Assembly (NCBI GenBank): GCA_023132365.1
Contig: JAGLYJ010000010.1
Span: forward strand, 1-28,274
Reading direction: 5' to 3'
Source of the DNA: Mycoplasmatota bacterium
GTDB taxonomy: Bacteria > Bacillota_I > Bacilli_A > Izemoplasmatales > Hujiaoplasmataceae
Length of the DNA: 28,274 bases
A program made the translations under genes and the position numbers. Positions within the stretch are counted from its first letter, which is position 1, and every line of letters begins with the position of its first letter. Below the pieces are notes generated by a model, which worked only from the letters and a program-made list of their open reading frames with translations, made no database searches and was not told the origin of the DNA. Positions 14,815 through 22,746 of the stretch are shown in pieces.

Positions 14815-15768
14815 TTAGTTAGTTTTTTCAAATAAAGCTGTTATGACATCATATAATGTTTGAGTGTGTACAGTAGCTCCTGCTAAATCGTCAAGTAAGG
14901 TAGTTCCGTCAATCGTTCCACCGCGTCCTGCCAAAGCTTGTAGATCTTCATCAAATCCATTAACTTCAATATAATCGGTTATGAGGTTTGCTTGTTCATA
15001 CCATTCTAAAGATGTTTTTTCGTCGCTTGCAACCCATTCTCCACCAACGAATTCGTACGCAGCACCTATGCCTTCCATTCCATAATCACTCGCTAATTCT
15101 TGCTTTGTTTTTTCATTCCATACAAATGTTTCACCATCTGGATCAGCTTGTAAAACATCAAGTTCTAGATTTGAAATATTACCATCTTTATCATAATTCA
15201 TTGAGGCAATATAGAAATCACCATAAGCACAGAGTATAGCTTGAAATTTACCAGCTTTCGCCAGATTTAAAGCTTCTGCAGCAAGTGCTGTATAACTACT
15301 ATCCTTAATAGTTACACCAGCAACATTAGAGAATCTCTCGTCAACAATTTCAATTGAATCAATTCCGTTTTCGAGCAAATATGCTTCTACTAGGTTTGCT
15401 TGTTCATACCATTCATTGTCAGGTTTTTCATCTGTTTGTTCGACCCATGTCCCTTCGACTAATTCATATTTAGTACCAAATAACTTCATGTTATAATCAT
15501 CAGCTAACTCTTTTTTAGTTAATTCATTCCACGCATATGTATACTGTGAATCAACTTCTGTTTCGCTTCCTTGTCTAACATCAATGTTATATCCTACAAT
15601 CTGTCCGTCCTCGATTGTAACAGTGACATAGGTCACTTGCGGGGCATTACTGTGAACAGTTACTTCATAAGCAGTGAAATCTCCGTCAACTATGAATTCA
15701 CTATTACTACATCCAACCAAAATTATTGATACAAAAACTGCTATTAGCAGTACAAATACTTTTTTCAT
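14815..15768 (-). CDS. Lipoprotein with two FMN-binding-like repeats
   Basis: A 317-residue lipoprotein: signal residues 1-19 and lipobox LVGC with Cys20. Two tandem repeats of about 135 residues share WNE.TK.ELA.DY.M and W(Y)EQANL(V/I) segments (about 80-126 and 217-262). Each ends in an RnfG/PplA-like segment. The second has Asp293-x-x-AGA-Thr299, an ApbE-type flavinylation motif; the first has SNVAGVT (147-153) without the Asp, so it is degenerate. It should sit outside the membrane and carry one covalent FMN. It lies directly after the Rnf operon but in its own unit, with a strong AAGGAGG site and flanking terminators. An electron-accepting or electron-relay role next to Rnf is inferred. 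No apbE is in the window. Confidence 0.75.
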   Translation of the reverse strand: MKKVFVLLIAVFVSIILVGCSNSEFIVDGDFTAYEVTVHSNAPQVTYVTVTIEDGQIVGYNIDVRQGSETEVDSQYTYAWNELTKKELADDYNMKLFGTKYELVEGTWVEQTDEKPDNEWYEQANLVEAYLLENGIDSIEIVDERFSNVAGVTIKDSSYTALAAEALNLAKAGKFQAILCAYGDFYIASMNYDKDGNISNLELDVLQADPDGETFVWNEKTKQELASDYGMEGIGAAYEFVGGEWVASDEKTSLEWYEQANLITDYIEVNGFDEDLQALAGRGGTIDGTTLLDDLAGATVHTQTLYDVITALFEKTN

Positions 15769-15862
15769 TGTTCTCCTCCTTAATGTTTATAAGTATCTAT
15801 CTTCATTATATTATAAACATATTTCAATTCCTAATGATGTTATAATATTTGTTTTGCAAAAT

Positions 15863-15893
15863 AAAAAAACTGGAATCTATTTCAATTCCAGTT
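15863..15893 (-). terminator. Terminator of the Rnf operon
   Basis: A 9-bp perfect stem AACTGGAAT/ATTCCAGTT (15868-15876 and 15885-15893) is followed on the minus strand by TTTTTTTATTTT. It begins 15 bases beyond the rnfB stop, so the short rnfB really is the operon's last coding stretch. Confidence 0.85.
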
Positions 15894-15908
15894 TTATATT
15901 TTTAAATG

Positions 15909-16196
15909 CTATTTATTCGCAAAATATTCCTTTAAATATTCCTGTAATGGTGGCAAACTCTCCTTTTTCATTGGTTTACAAAGCGCTGGCTTAGCTTCGT
16001 TATTTAACAAAGCGATAGCCATTTCTTTACAACCAGGGAATCCACATGCACCACAATTATACTTAGGTAATAATTCTACAACTTCTTCGATACTAGGATC
16101 TTCTTCAACATAGAAAACCTTACTCACCACTGAAATTAAAATTCCTAAAACAAATCCAATTCCTGAAAGCACCAATGCCGGAACTAAAATTTCCAT
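15909..16196 (-). CDS. rnfB: RnfB, short form with a single Fe-S motif
   Basis: RnfB links ferredoxin to the membrane part of the Rnf complex. This copy has only 95 residues: a membrane helix (about 5-27), then the four-Fe-S motif Cys48-x2-Cys51-x4-Cys56-x16-Cys73 (NCGACGFPGC). The C-terminal ferredoxin-like clusters of ordinary RnfB (about 190 to over 300 residues) are absent. The stop is a TAG, and a terminator follows within 20 bases, so this is neither a visible frameshift nor a window effect. The start ATG 16196 overlaps the rnfA stop by one base. How electrons enter is therefore unclear; a separate ferredoxin may dock directly. Confidence 0.85.
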   Translation of the reverse strand: MEILVPALVLSGIGFVLGILISVVSKVFYVEEDPSIEEVVELLPKYNCGACGFPGCKEMAIALLNNEAKPALCKPMKKESLPPLQEYLKEYFANK

Positions 16197-16771
16197 TAAA
16201 AGATACCTCCGAATCTAGAGAATATAATCGCTAGAATAGCAGCTACAATAAGCGCTATTGGAATACCTTGAAATGCTTTTGGAACTGGAGCTTTATCAAT
16301 TTTTTCTCTCATCATAGAGAATATAAACATTACAAATACAAATCCAAGTCCAATGAAAGTCGTATAAACAATCGTTTCACCAAAATTATGTTCTTTTGAT
16401 ATATTTAGAATTGCAACCCCTAAAACTGCACAGTTAGTAGTAATAAGTGGTAAATATATACCCAGAGCTTTGTAAAGCCCAGGAGATACTTTTTTAATAA
16501 ATGTTTCAACCATTTGTACCAATGAAGCAATAACGATGATAAATACAATTGTTCTCATATATTGAATATCTAATGCTTCAAGTACATATTTATATAATAC
16601 CCAAGTAACTATACTTGATATTATCATTACAAATAATACGGCGAATCCCATTCCTAATGCACTACTTCTTTTCTTAGATACTCCTAAGAAAGGACAAATG
16701 CCTAAGAATTGCGAAAGAATAATGTTTTCAGCTATGAAAGCTGTAAATGCTAAAGCAATAATGTTTTCCAT
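16196..16771 (-). CDS. rnfA: RnfA, membrane subunit
   Basis: A 191-residue polytopic subunit of the Rnf complex, homologous to NqrE, with about six membrane helices. The signature ENIILSQFLGICPFLGVSKK (15-34) is near the N terminus and LPLITTNCAVLG lies at mid-protein. The two conserved half-helix cysteines (Cys26, Cys113 region) are thought to hold an Fe-S cluster between RnfA and RnfE. The length is typical. It abuts rnfE and rnfB with one-base overlaps. Confidence 0.95.
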   Translation of the reverse strand: MENIIALAFTAFIAENIILSQFLGICPFLGVSKKRSSALGMGFAVLFVMIISSIVTWVLYKYVLEALDIQYMRTIVFIIVIASLVQMVETFIKKVSPGLYKALGIYLPLITTNCAVLGVAILNISKEHNFGETIVYTTFIGLGFVFVMFIFSMMREKIDKAPVPKAFQGIPIALIVAAILAIIFSRFGGIF

Positions 16772-17433
16772 TATTTAATCGCCCCCTTCGCTAATTTTTC
16801 TGTTCGTTTATTTCCAATAGCTGTAATAGCAGCTAGAATTAATCCAAACGATAAGAAAGCTCCTGCAGGTTGTACAAACATAGCTATTGGTGTGATACCA
16901 ATAAAGTCAAATACACCTGTAAGTTCTAATGAAAGACTACCCCAGATAGTTATTGTTCCTGCGCCTAAGAATTCGCGGAATACTGCAATTATAGCAAGCG
17001 CTCCGGTAAATCCTAAAGCCATTCCCATTCCATCAAGTACAGAGTCAAGAGGTTTATTTGAAGCTGCAAAGGCTTCCGCTCTACCTAAAATAATACAGTT
17101 AACAACAATTAGAGGAATGAAAACACCTAATGAATTATATAAAGGTGTTAAAAACGCATGCATAACCATTTCAACTATTGTAACTAAAGTTGCAATAACA
17201 ACTATATATACGGGTATACGAACTGGTTTTACAAGTTTAGCAAGTTTTTCATTGCTCATTATTAATGAAATAATAAGATTTGATAATACTAGTACAAAGA
17301 ATACTCCAATTCCCATTCCAAGTGCATTTTCTAAACTTGTTGATACAGCTAAAGCTGGACACATACCAAGCACAGATACGAATAGTGGGTTTTCTTTTAC
17401 AAAGCCTTTAAAAAGGTTTTCTGTGTTAGTCAT
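16771..17433 (-). CDS. rnfE: RnfE, membrane subunit
   Basis: A 220-residue polytopic subunit, homologous to NqrD and paralogous to RnfA, with about six helices. NPLFVSVLGMCPALAVSTSL (15-34) and IPLIVVNCIILGRAEAFA are the family signatures and contain the conserved cysteines. It pairs with RnfA to form the membrane core that carries electrons across and supports Na+ or H+ pumping. The start overlaps the end of rnfG by eight bases. Confidence 0.95.
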   Translation of the reverse strand: MTNTENLFKGFVKENPLFVSVLGMCPALAVSTSLENALGMGIGVFFVLVLSNLIISLIMSNEKLAKLVKPVRIPVYIVVIATLVTIVEMVMHAFLTPLYNSLGVFIPLIVVNCIILGRAEAFAASNKPLDSVLDGMGMALGFTGALAIIAVFREFLGAGTITIWGSLSLELTGVFDFIGITPIAMFVQPAGAFLSFGLILAAITAIGNKRTEKLAKGAIK

Positions 17434-17998
17434 CTAACCCACCTCCAAAATCATCACTTGCACGAGCCGCTACTATTACAAAACATTCTTCTATTGCATC
17501 TGAAGTCAATGTTGAACCCGCAACTGAATCAAATCCTGTTAGATCAATTAAAGTAGTAACACCAAAATTATTGTCTAATATAGCAGCTCCCCATCCTGGA
17601 GTTTCTTTATGACTTACTACTGTGTATCCAGTAATATACATATCACTTTCTACAACAATAAGCATTGTTATTGGTACATCGCTGTCATTTCCATAAGCAT
17701 ATGCTAAATATCCTAAGGCTTCTATATTATCTGTGCCTTTAGTTTTTATAATAAATATTGCTTCTACTCCAGGTTCATCAACTTCTAACTTTACTAAACC
17801 ATAATCTTCCGTGAATATAAACGTATCATAGTTTGGATCTTCTACATCATAGAAAAATTCTTTCAAAGCTTCATATTGAGCTGCTGCTTCTATTTTTGCG
17901 ATAAGAGGTGAAGTGAATGAGTTAACTAAAGCTAGTAAAGTTCCACTTATAACTCCTAAAACTAATAATACTAATCCCGATTTTAATCCTTTATTCAT
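17426..17998 (-). CDS. rnfG: RnfG, flavinylated subunit
   Basis: A 190-residue subunit with one N-terminal membrane helix (about 6-26) and an extracytoplasmic FMN-binding domain. SHKETPGWGAAI (129-140) is the usual HxETPGxGA region. Asp157-Ser-Val-Ala-Gly-Ser-Thr163-Leu-Thr-Ser is the flavinylation motif, with Thr163 expected to carry FMN through a phosphodiester bond made by ApbE. The usual Ser/Thr before Gly is Ala here. It follows the second RnfG-like gene by one base and overlaps rnfE. This copy has both landmarks of RnfG and is the orthodox one. Confidence 0.93.
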   Translation of the reverse strand: MNKGLKSGLVLLVLGVISGTLLALVNSFTSPLIAKIEAAAQYEALKEFFYDVEDPNYDTFIFTEDYGLVKLEVDEPGVEAIFIIKTKGTDNIEALGYLAYAYGNDSDVPITMLIVVESDMYITGYTVVSHKETPGWGAAILDNNFGVTTLIDLTGFDSVAGSTLTSDAIEECFVIVAARASDDFGGGLDD

Positions 17999-17999
17999 C

Positions 18000-18704
18000 T
18001 TAATTACCCCCCTCTAATGTGTTTATATATAGATCAAGTAAAGTAATTAATTCTTGCATTCCAATACCAGTTCCTTCAGAAGCTCCGGCAATTGAATCAA
18101 TATTAATTATTCCATCATTTAAATATTGATTAAACATTTGATATTCTACCGCCGGGGCAGAAGCTCCAGCATAATCAGTATTATATTCATTATCATAATT
18201 TTCATTTGAAGTAACTGTAAATGATTCTATCCCATCTAAGGTCGTATTTAGAATCATTTCTATTGTAATAATTCCTGCAAACCCTTTTGTTTTCATTACA
18301 AGAGTTCTTGTATTATCATCATAGCTAAATAGCTGTGCAGTATTCTGCAATAGTTGTTCTTGTTCTGCATGATGCTTAACAGCTGCCATAACAATTAAAT
18401 TTAAATCAGCCCCCTCTAAAGTATCTTGGTAGCAGAAATTCAAATCAATATAAGTTTTATATGTTGATCCTTCATATGTAAAGGTTGCTATATATGGTGA
18501 AGTCCCAAATGATTCTGGATCAAGGTTGTAATCTAAATCAATTAAGTCAACTTCATCGTAATATCTTTGAGCAAGCACTTCTATATCTTCTGGTTGTCTT
18601 AATTCAATCATTTTATTTGTATATAGGCCACCAATTATAAATACAATGATTAATACTAACCATAGCATTATAATCAGACCCTTATCTTGCATAAATTTCT
18701 TCAT
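18000..18704 (-). CDS. Second RnfG-like FMN-binding membrane protein
   Basis: A 234-residue protein between rnfD and rnfG, where no gene stands in the usual C-D-G-E-A-B order. It has one N-terminal helix (about 9-28) and an extracytoplasmic domain. The C-terminal flavinylation-like motif is Asp203-Ser-Ile-Ala-Gly-Ala-Ser209 followed by EGTG. A similar DYAGAS occurs at 177-182. Serine stands where threonine normally takes FMN. The HxETPGxGA segment of RnfG is missing. It starts one base from the rnfD stop. It is probably an additional flavin carrier of the complex, arisen by duplication and divergence. It could also be a structural paralog that no longer binds flavin. Confidence 0.7.
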   Translation of the reverse strand: MKKFMQDKGLIIMLWLVLIIVFIIGGLYTNKMIELRQPEDIEVLAQRYYDEVDLIDLDYNLDPESFGTSPYIATFTYEGSTYKTYIDLNFCYQDTLEGADLNLIVMAAVKHHAEQEQLLQNTAQLFSYDDNTRTLVMKTKGFAGIITIEMILNTTLDGIESFTVTSNENYDNEYNTDYAGASAPAVEYQMFNQYLNDGIINIDSIAGASEGTGIGMQELITLLDLYINTLEGGN

Positions 18705-19892
18705 TTAGAATCCACCTCCTATTGTAAGTAGAGGTAATATTAAGCTATATAAGCTGCCAGCTTTAAGAACTGCATATACAGCTATTACTAATAGTATTCC
18801 AAATAGTATACAAATCTGCATTATAGCTGGTTTCTTCCATCTGTGTGCTCTAATAATCGCAGTATATTTATCGATTGGAAGTGCAAATATATTCATAACA
18901 ATAATCGATGTTCCTACACCTTCAGGTAAATTACCTACAAATCTAAATAGAACTGTAAGAACTGCTAAGAATAATACAAAGACTGTTTTCCCTAAAGGAT
19001 TCTTTGGTGTTGTCACTGGCTCTGTAATCATAAACACAGCTCCGAACATAACACCACCCGTGAGAATACTATAAGTTGGGAACCAAATTTCAGCTTGACC
19101 ATTTAAGACTCCGACCAACCAAGATAATCCAAAGACCGCTCCAACAAATAGTAATGGAGTTTGCCATCTAATAACTTTTCTAGCACTTAACCAGATATAA
19201 CTAAATATCATTACTAAGAATCCAGTTTCACCCATTCCTCCTGGGGTTAATCCAATGAAGAAATCCCATAAATTACCAAATGGTGCAACAATTGTGTTAT
19301 ATGCTAAAGATTGAGTTACTTGAAGTGTAGCTAGTGGAGTAGCTCCCGCATATGAATCAATCAATAATTCACTGACATTGAAGTAACCACCGGCCGTATT
19401 GATAACGCCCATTAACCCAAATTTGATAGCTGCATATCCTAGTAATGCCGGATTGAATATGTTATATCCAAACCCACCAAAAATCATTTTTCCGATTATG
19501 TTAGCTACAAAACAACCAAATAGTAAAACCCAAATCGGTGTATATAGTGGCAACATCAATGCAAGAATTAATCCAGGAATTATTCCATATGATGTTGAAA
19601 GTTTTTTCATTAGTAGTTTAGGCTTCCTAGCTTCTTTATCTGTAATATAGAAGAAAATCGCTTCCATAATCATTGAAGAGAATCCTCCAATAAGGATAAA
19701 GAACAATGGCCATAACATTTCAAGGAAATTTATATTACCTTGAGAATAAACTAAAATACCGTTTTTATACCAAGCAAATAATATTACTGGTAAGAGACCA
19801 ATCATGAAGTCTCTCATCATAACATTAGTGCCTTGATTTTTTTGGTCTGATAATCTTAAGAAAGGTGCTTTACCACCAGCAAATCTAGCCAT
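18705..19892 (-). CDS. rnfD: RnfD, flavinylated membrane subunit
   Basis: A 395-residue polytopic subunit homologous to NqrB. Family stretches include FGGFGYNIFNPALLGYA (148-164) and the late ITEPVTTPKNPLGK. The flavinylation motif is Asp179-Ser-Tyr-Ala-Gly-Ala-Thr185-Pro-Leu, with Thr185 the expected covalent FMN site. It is somewhat longer than common RnfD proteins (about 320-350), mainly by an N-terminal stretch and loops. It overlaps rnfC by one base. It takes part in moving electrons between the inner Fe-S/flavin sites and RnfG. Confidence 0.94.
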   Translation of the reverse strand: MARFAGGKAPFLRLSDQKNQGTNVMMRDFMIGLLPVILFAWYKNGILVYSQGNINFLEMLWPLFFILIGGFSSMIMEAIFFYITDKEARKPKLLMKKLSTSYGIIPGLILALMLPLYTPIWVLLFGCFVANIIGKMIFGGFGYNIFNPALLGYAAIKFGLMGVINTAGGYFNVSELLIDSYAGATPLATLQVTQSLAYNTIVAPFGNLWDFFIGLTPGGMGETGFLVMIFSYIWLSARKVIRWQTPLLFVGAVFGLSWLVGVLNGQAEIWFPTYSILTGGVMFGAVFMITEPVTTPKNPLGKTVFVLFLAVLTVLFRFVGNLPEGVGTSIIVMNIFALPIDKYTAIIRAHRWKKPAIMQICILFGILLVIAVYAVLKAGSLYSLILPLLTIGGGF

Positions 19893-21193
19893 TATTTAGC
19901 CCCCTTTCTAAGTAATTCTTTTGCTCTTATAACAAAATCTGTAATTTCAATATGAGATGGACATACATAAGAACATAATCCACACTGAATACATTTAGTT
20001 GTATTTAACTGGTTGATTAAGTCTAAATCCTTATTTTTAAAAGCATCTCTAATTTCAGTCGGAGTTAAATATACAGGACATACTTCAGCACATTTACCAC
20101 AACCTAAACATTCAGGGTGAAGTTCTTCTTTAAAAGGCTTAATAATTACTGACCCTAGTGTATCATTGACAATTAAATCATCAATAAATATAGCTCTACC
20201 AGTCATTGGTCCACCTGCTATGTAATTTGCTGTTTTTGGATTTAATCCGTCAACATATCCACCACATTTTTCAACTAATTCACTTACTTTTGTCCCAATT
20301 GGACAATAGAAATTCATCGGATTATTTATTCCCTCACCAGTTATTGTAACTGGTCTTGAGACTAATGGTATATTGTGCTCTACTATATCTGAAAATATAA
20401 TAGCTGTTGTTGAATTATTTTCAATTACTCCAACTTCACTTGGAAGATTTTGATATGTTTTTCCAGTAACTCTTTCAATGATATATTTTTCCCAACCTGC
20501 TGGGTACACATCGTTCATTTCAAACAATTCAATGTTATCATATTTTGGAAGTAATTCCTGAAGAACTTTTTTTATTTTAACATTATAATTTTTATAAGCA
20601 ATAACACCTTTTTTTGCTCCTGCTGCTTTCATGAAATATGTTAATCCCTTTAATAACTTTTCAGGATAAGTTAGAATAAATTGATAATCACAAGTAATAT
20701 ATGGTTCACATTCAACTGCGTTAATTATAACTGTATCAATATCTTCTTTTGTTTGATACTTAACATATGTAGGGAATCCTGCTCCGCCAAGACCAGATAG
20801 ACCTGCATTCTTCATCATCTCAATTAAATCTTCTTTAGTTAATGAATCAATATCTTTTGAGGGTTTTATTGATTCATCAAGAATATTTTTGAAATCATTT
20901 TTAATTTCTAAAGCATTAACCATTTTACCGCTTGAATGCCATACTTTTTTAACCGCTGTTATAGTCCCGCTAATTGAAGCGTGAATATTCATTGCACCAA
21001 AGCCTTCCCTTAAAGCTATAGTTTGGCCAACTTTTACAGATTCACCTACTTCTACAATTTGTTTTAGAAGTGAATTCCCTTGCAAAAGATGAATGTATAC
21101 AAATTCAGGATTGAAATACTCATTTAAGGGTGAGTTTTTACACATTTCTTTATATCCATCAATCTGAATTCCTTTTGTTTTTTGAAAAATCAT
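19892..21193 (-). CDS. rnfC: RnfC, NADH-binding peripheral subunit
   Basis: The cytoplasmic subunit that exchanges electrons with NAD(H). It shows a GLGGAGFPTYVKY nucleotide/FMN loop (about 145-157) and two [4Fe-4S] motifs near the C terminus: CLGCGKCAEVCP (362-373) and CIQCGLCSYVCP (401-412). I place the start at ATG 21193 (433 residues, MIFQKTKG). It is six bases after GGAGG; the ATG at 21214 lies upstream of that site and would start MTMRRLQ. It is the first gene of the operon, with a promoter 36-64 bases upstream. Confidence 0.94.
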   Translation of the reverse strand: MIFQKTKGIQIDGYKEMCKNSPLNEYFNPEFVYIHLLQGNSLLKQIVEVGESVKVGQTIALREGFGAMNIHASISGTITAVKKVWHSSGKMVNALEIKNDFKNILDESIKPSKDIDSLTKEDLIEMMKNAGLSGLGGAGFPTYVKYQTKEDIDTVIINAVECEPYITCDYQFILTYPEKLLKGLTYFMKAAGAKKGVIAYKNYNVKIKKVLQELLPKYDNIELFEMNDVYPAGWEKYIIERVTGKTYQNLPSEVGVIENNSTTAIIFSDIVEHNIPLVSRPVTITGEGINNPMNFYCPIGTKVSELVEKCGGYVDGLNPKTANYIAGGPMTGRAIFIDDLIVNDTLGSVIIKPFKEELHPECLGCGKCAEVCPVYLTPTEIRDAFKNKDLDLINQLNTTKCIQCGLCSYVCPSHIEITDFVIRAKELLRKGAK

Positions 21194-21228
21194 TTGTAGC
21201 CTCCGCATTGTCAATTTCTCTAAAGAAT

Positions 21229-21257
21229 ATTATAACATATAGCCTGTTATATATAAA
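21229..21257 (-). promoter_or_regulatory. Promoter of the Rnf operon
   Basis: On the minus strand TTTATA (21252-21257), 17 bp, then TATAAT (21229-21234) preceded by TG (TGTTATAAT, extended -10). The -35 is weak, the -10 perfect. It lies between the threonine aldolase stop and rnfC. Confidence 0.55.
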
Positions 21258-21285
21258 TATATATTTTATATAAACGAATGAAAAA

Positions 21286-22299
21286 TTATGAAAAATATTT
21301 CATTACTAATTTGATTGTTTTTTCTATATCATTTCTGCTTAAATCATAGTGAGTTACAAATCTAAATACACCCTCATAAGGTAAGATTTTTACACCGTTA
21401 TTATATAAATATTTATGGAGTTCATGTTTTCTTTCATCTTCTATATCAAAGAAAACCATATTGATATCTCTTTGAGTTTTATCAATAGTAATTTTATTGT
21501 TTTTACTTAATAAACTTTCCATATATTTTGCATTATCATGATCAATATATAATCTCTTAGACATTTTATTGACAGCTATTTTTCCACACGCAGCCAAAAT
21601 TCCTATTTGCCTCATGCCGCCGCCCATTAGTTTTCTTTTTAGTCTTGCTTCGTCAACAAATTCTTTTGAACCAACTAATACAGTACCTACTGGAGAACCT
21701 AAAGCCTTAGATAAACATACACTAACAGTATCTCCATATTTTGCTATTTCTTTAACGTCAACATTTAATGATGTAGCTGCGTTAAATATTCTAGCACCAT
21801 CTAAATGAACTGGTACATTATGTTTTTTTGCTATATTAGTTACTTTTTCCATATAATCTAAAGGTAGTACTCTACCATTGAATGGATTTTCAAGACAAAT
21901 CAATTTTGTTGCAGTCTGTGAAATATTTCTTTTCTTAATTGTTCTTTCTAGTTTTTCTAAATCCCATATATTTTGATTGCTTTCTAAAGTGAAAAGTTGC
22001 ACACCAGAGATTACAGGTGAAGCTCCTGATTCATGTACTACTATATGAGCTTCTTGATCTAAAATCACTTCATCCCCTTGCCTGCAGTGAGTAAACAAAG
22101 CTAATTCATTAGAAAAGGTTCCTGAAGGACAGAAAACCCCTGCTTCCTTACCCATAATTTTAGCCACTAAATCTTCAAGCTCATTTACAGTAGGATCATC
22201 GCTAAATACATCATCTCCAACTTCAGCAGTTAACATAGCTTCACGCATTTCTTGCGTTAATCTCGTAACTGTATCACTTCTTAAATCAATGTAATTCAT
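21286..22299 (-). CDS. ltaE: Low-specificity L-threonine aldolase
   Basis: A 337-residue PLP enzyme that splits threonine (or allo-threonine) to glycine and acetaldehyde. DLRSDTVT (5-12) is the N-terminal signature. FCPSGTFSN lies at 56-64, His85 in EAHIVVHE is the stacking residue, Asp167 sits in HLDGAR, and Lys198 in CLSKALGSP binds PLP. Length and motifs are complete. It starts three bases after the chorismate mutase stop. The family is certain; the L-allo versus L preference is not readable. Confidence 0.92.
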   Translation of the reverse strand: MNYIDLRSDTVTRLTQEMREAMLTAEVGDDVFSDDPTVNELEDLVAKIMGKEAGVFCPSGTFSNELALFTHCRQGDEVILDQEAHIVVHESGASPVISGVQLFTLESNQNIWDLEKLERTIKKRNISQTATKLICLENPFNGRVLPLDYMEKVTNIAKKHNVPVHLDGARIFNAATSLNVDVKEIAKYGDTVSVCLSKALGSPVGTVLVGSKEFVDEARLKRKLMGGGMRQIGILAACGKIAVNKMSKRLYIDHDNAKYMESLLSKNNKITIDKTQRDINMVFFDIEDERKHELHKYLYNNGVKILPYEGVFRFVTHYDLSRNDIEKTIKLVMKYFS

Positions 22300-22302
22300 A
22301 AA

Positions 22303-22566
22303 TTACTTACCTATAATCCTTTCTTGATATTGTTTTGAAACTTCTATTACATTTTTATAGAACGCCATATATAGATCAGTTAATTCTAAATTGTCTATTC
22401 TATCAACATTCTCTTTTAATATTATTGTTTCTCTTTCTTTATCAAAAATAGGTAAATCATTCTCTTTCTTATGTAAAGCTACCTGTTTTACAATTTGCAT
22501 TCTTTCTAAAAACAAGTTTTGCATACTTTCATCTATTATATTTATTTGATTTCTTAACTCTTCCAT
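22303..22566 (-). CDS. Chorismate mutase type II domain protein
   Basis: An 87-residue AroQ-type all-helical domain that converts chorismate to prephenate. The catalytic pattern is visible: ELRNQINIID with Arg5, LFLERMQIVKQVALHKK with Arg and Lys residues, then DKERE. The start at ATG 22566 follows GAGG by six bases. An ATG at 22578 overlaps that site and is unlikely. It is a single-domain form with no shikimate, prephenate dehydratase or dehydrogenase genes in the window. It is cotranscribed with ltaE, an unexplained pairing. Confidence 0.85.
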   Translation of the reverse strand: MEELRNQINIIDESMQNLFLERMQIVKQVALHKKENDLPIFDKERETIILKENVDRIDNLELTDLYMAFYKNVIEVSKQYQERIIGK

Positions 22567-22710
22567 ACTACACCTCATATTTAAATATATTACAAATTAT
22601 ATTTTAACATATTTAGTTAAGTATCACATAATAAATATTAAGAAATTATGTAATTTAACAAACTAAATAACGTAATTTTTATAAATAAAAATCTTTTATA
22701 TATAATACCA

Positions 22711-22740
22711 AAAAAAAATAACCTCAAATTCTGAGGTTAT
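22711..22740 (-). terminator. Terminator of the trxA-trxB unit
   Basis: A 9-bp perfect stem ATAACCTCA/TGAGGTTAT (22718-22726 and 22732-22740, loop AATTC) is followed on the minus strand by TATTTTTTTTT. It begins six bases beyond the trxB stop. Confidence 0.85.
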
Positions 22741-22746
22741 AATAGT

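Noticed and set aside
15909..15911. Frameshift or premature stop truncating rnfB
   Set aside because: Downstream DNA has no room for, or trace of, cysteine clusters before the terminator at 15863-15893.
16892..17437. Long plus-strand open frame (181 codons) opposite rnfE
   Set aside because: It is a mirror of rnfE with low-complexity Ile/Ser/Pro/Thr composition, no ribosome binding site and no recognisable domain.
21194..21214. Upstream ATG for rnfC
   Set aside because: The strong GGAGG lies between it and ATG 21193, and RnfC proteins fit the shorter start.
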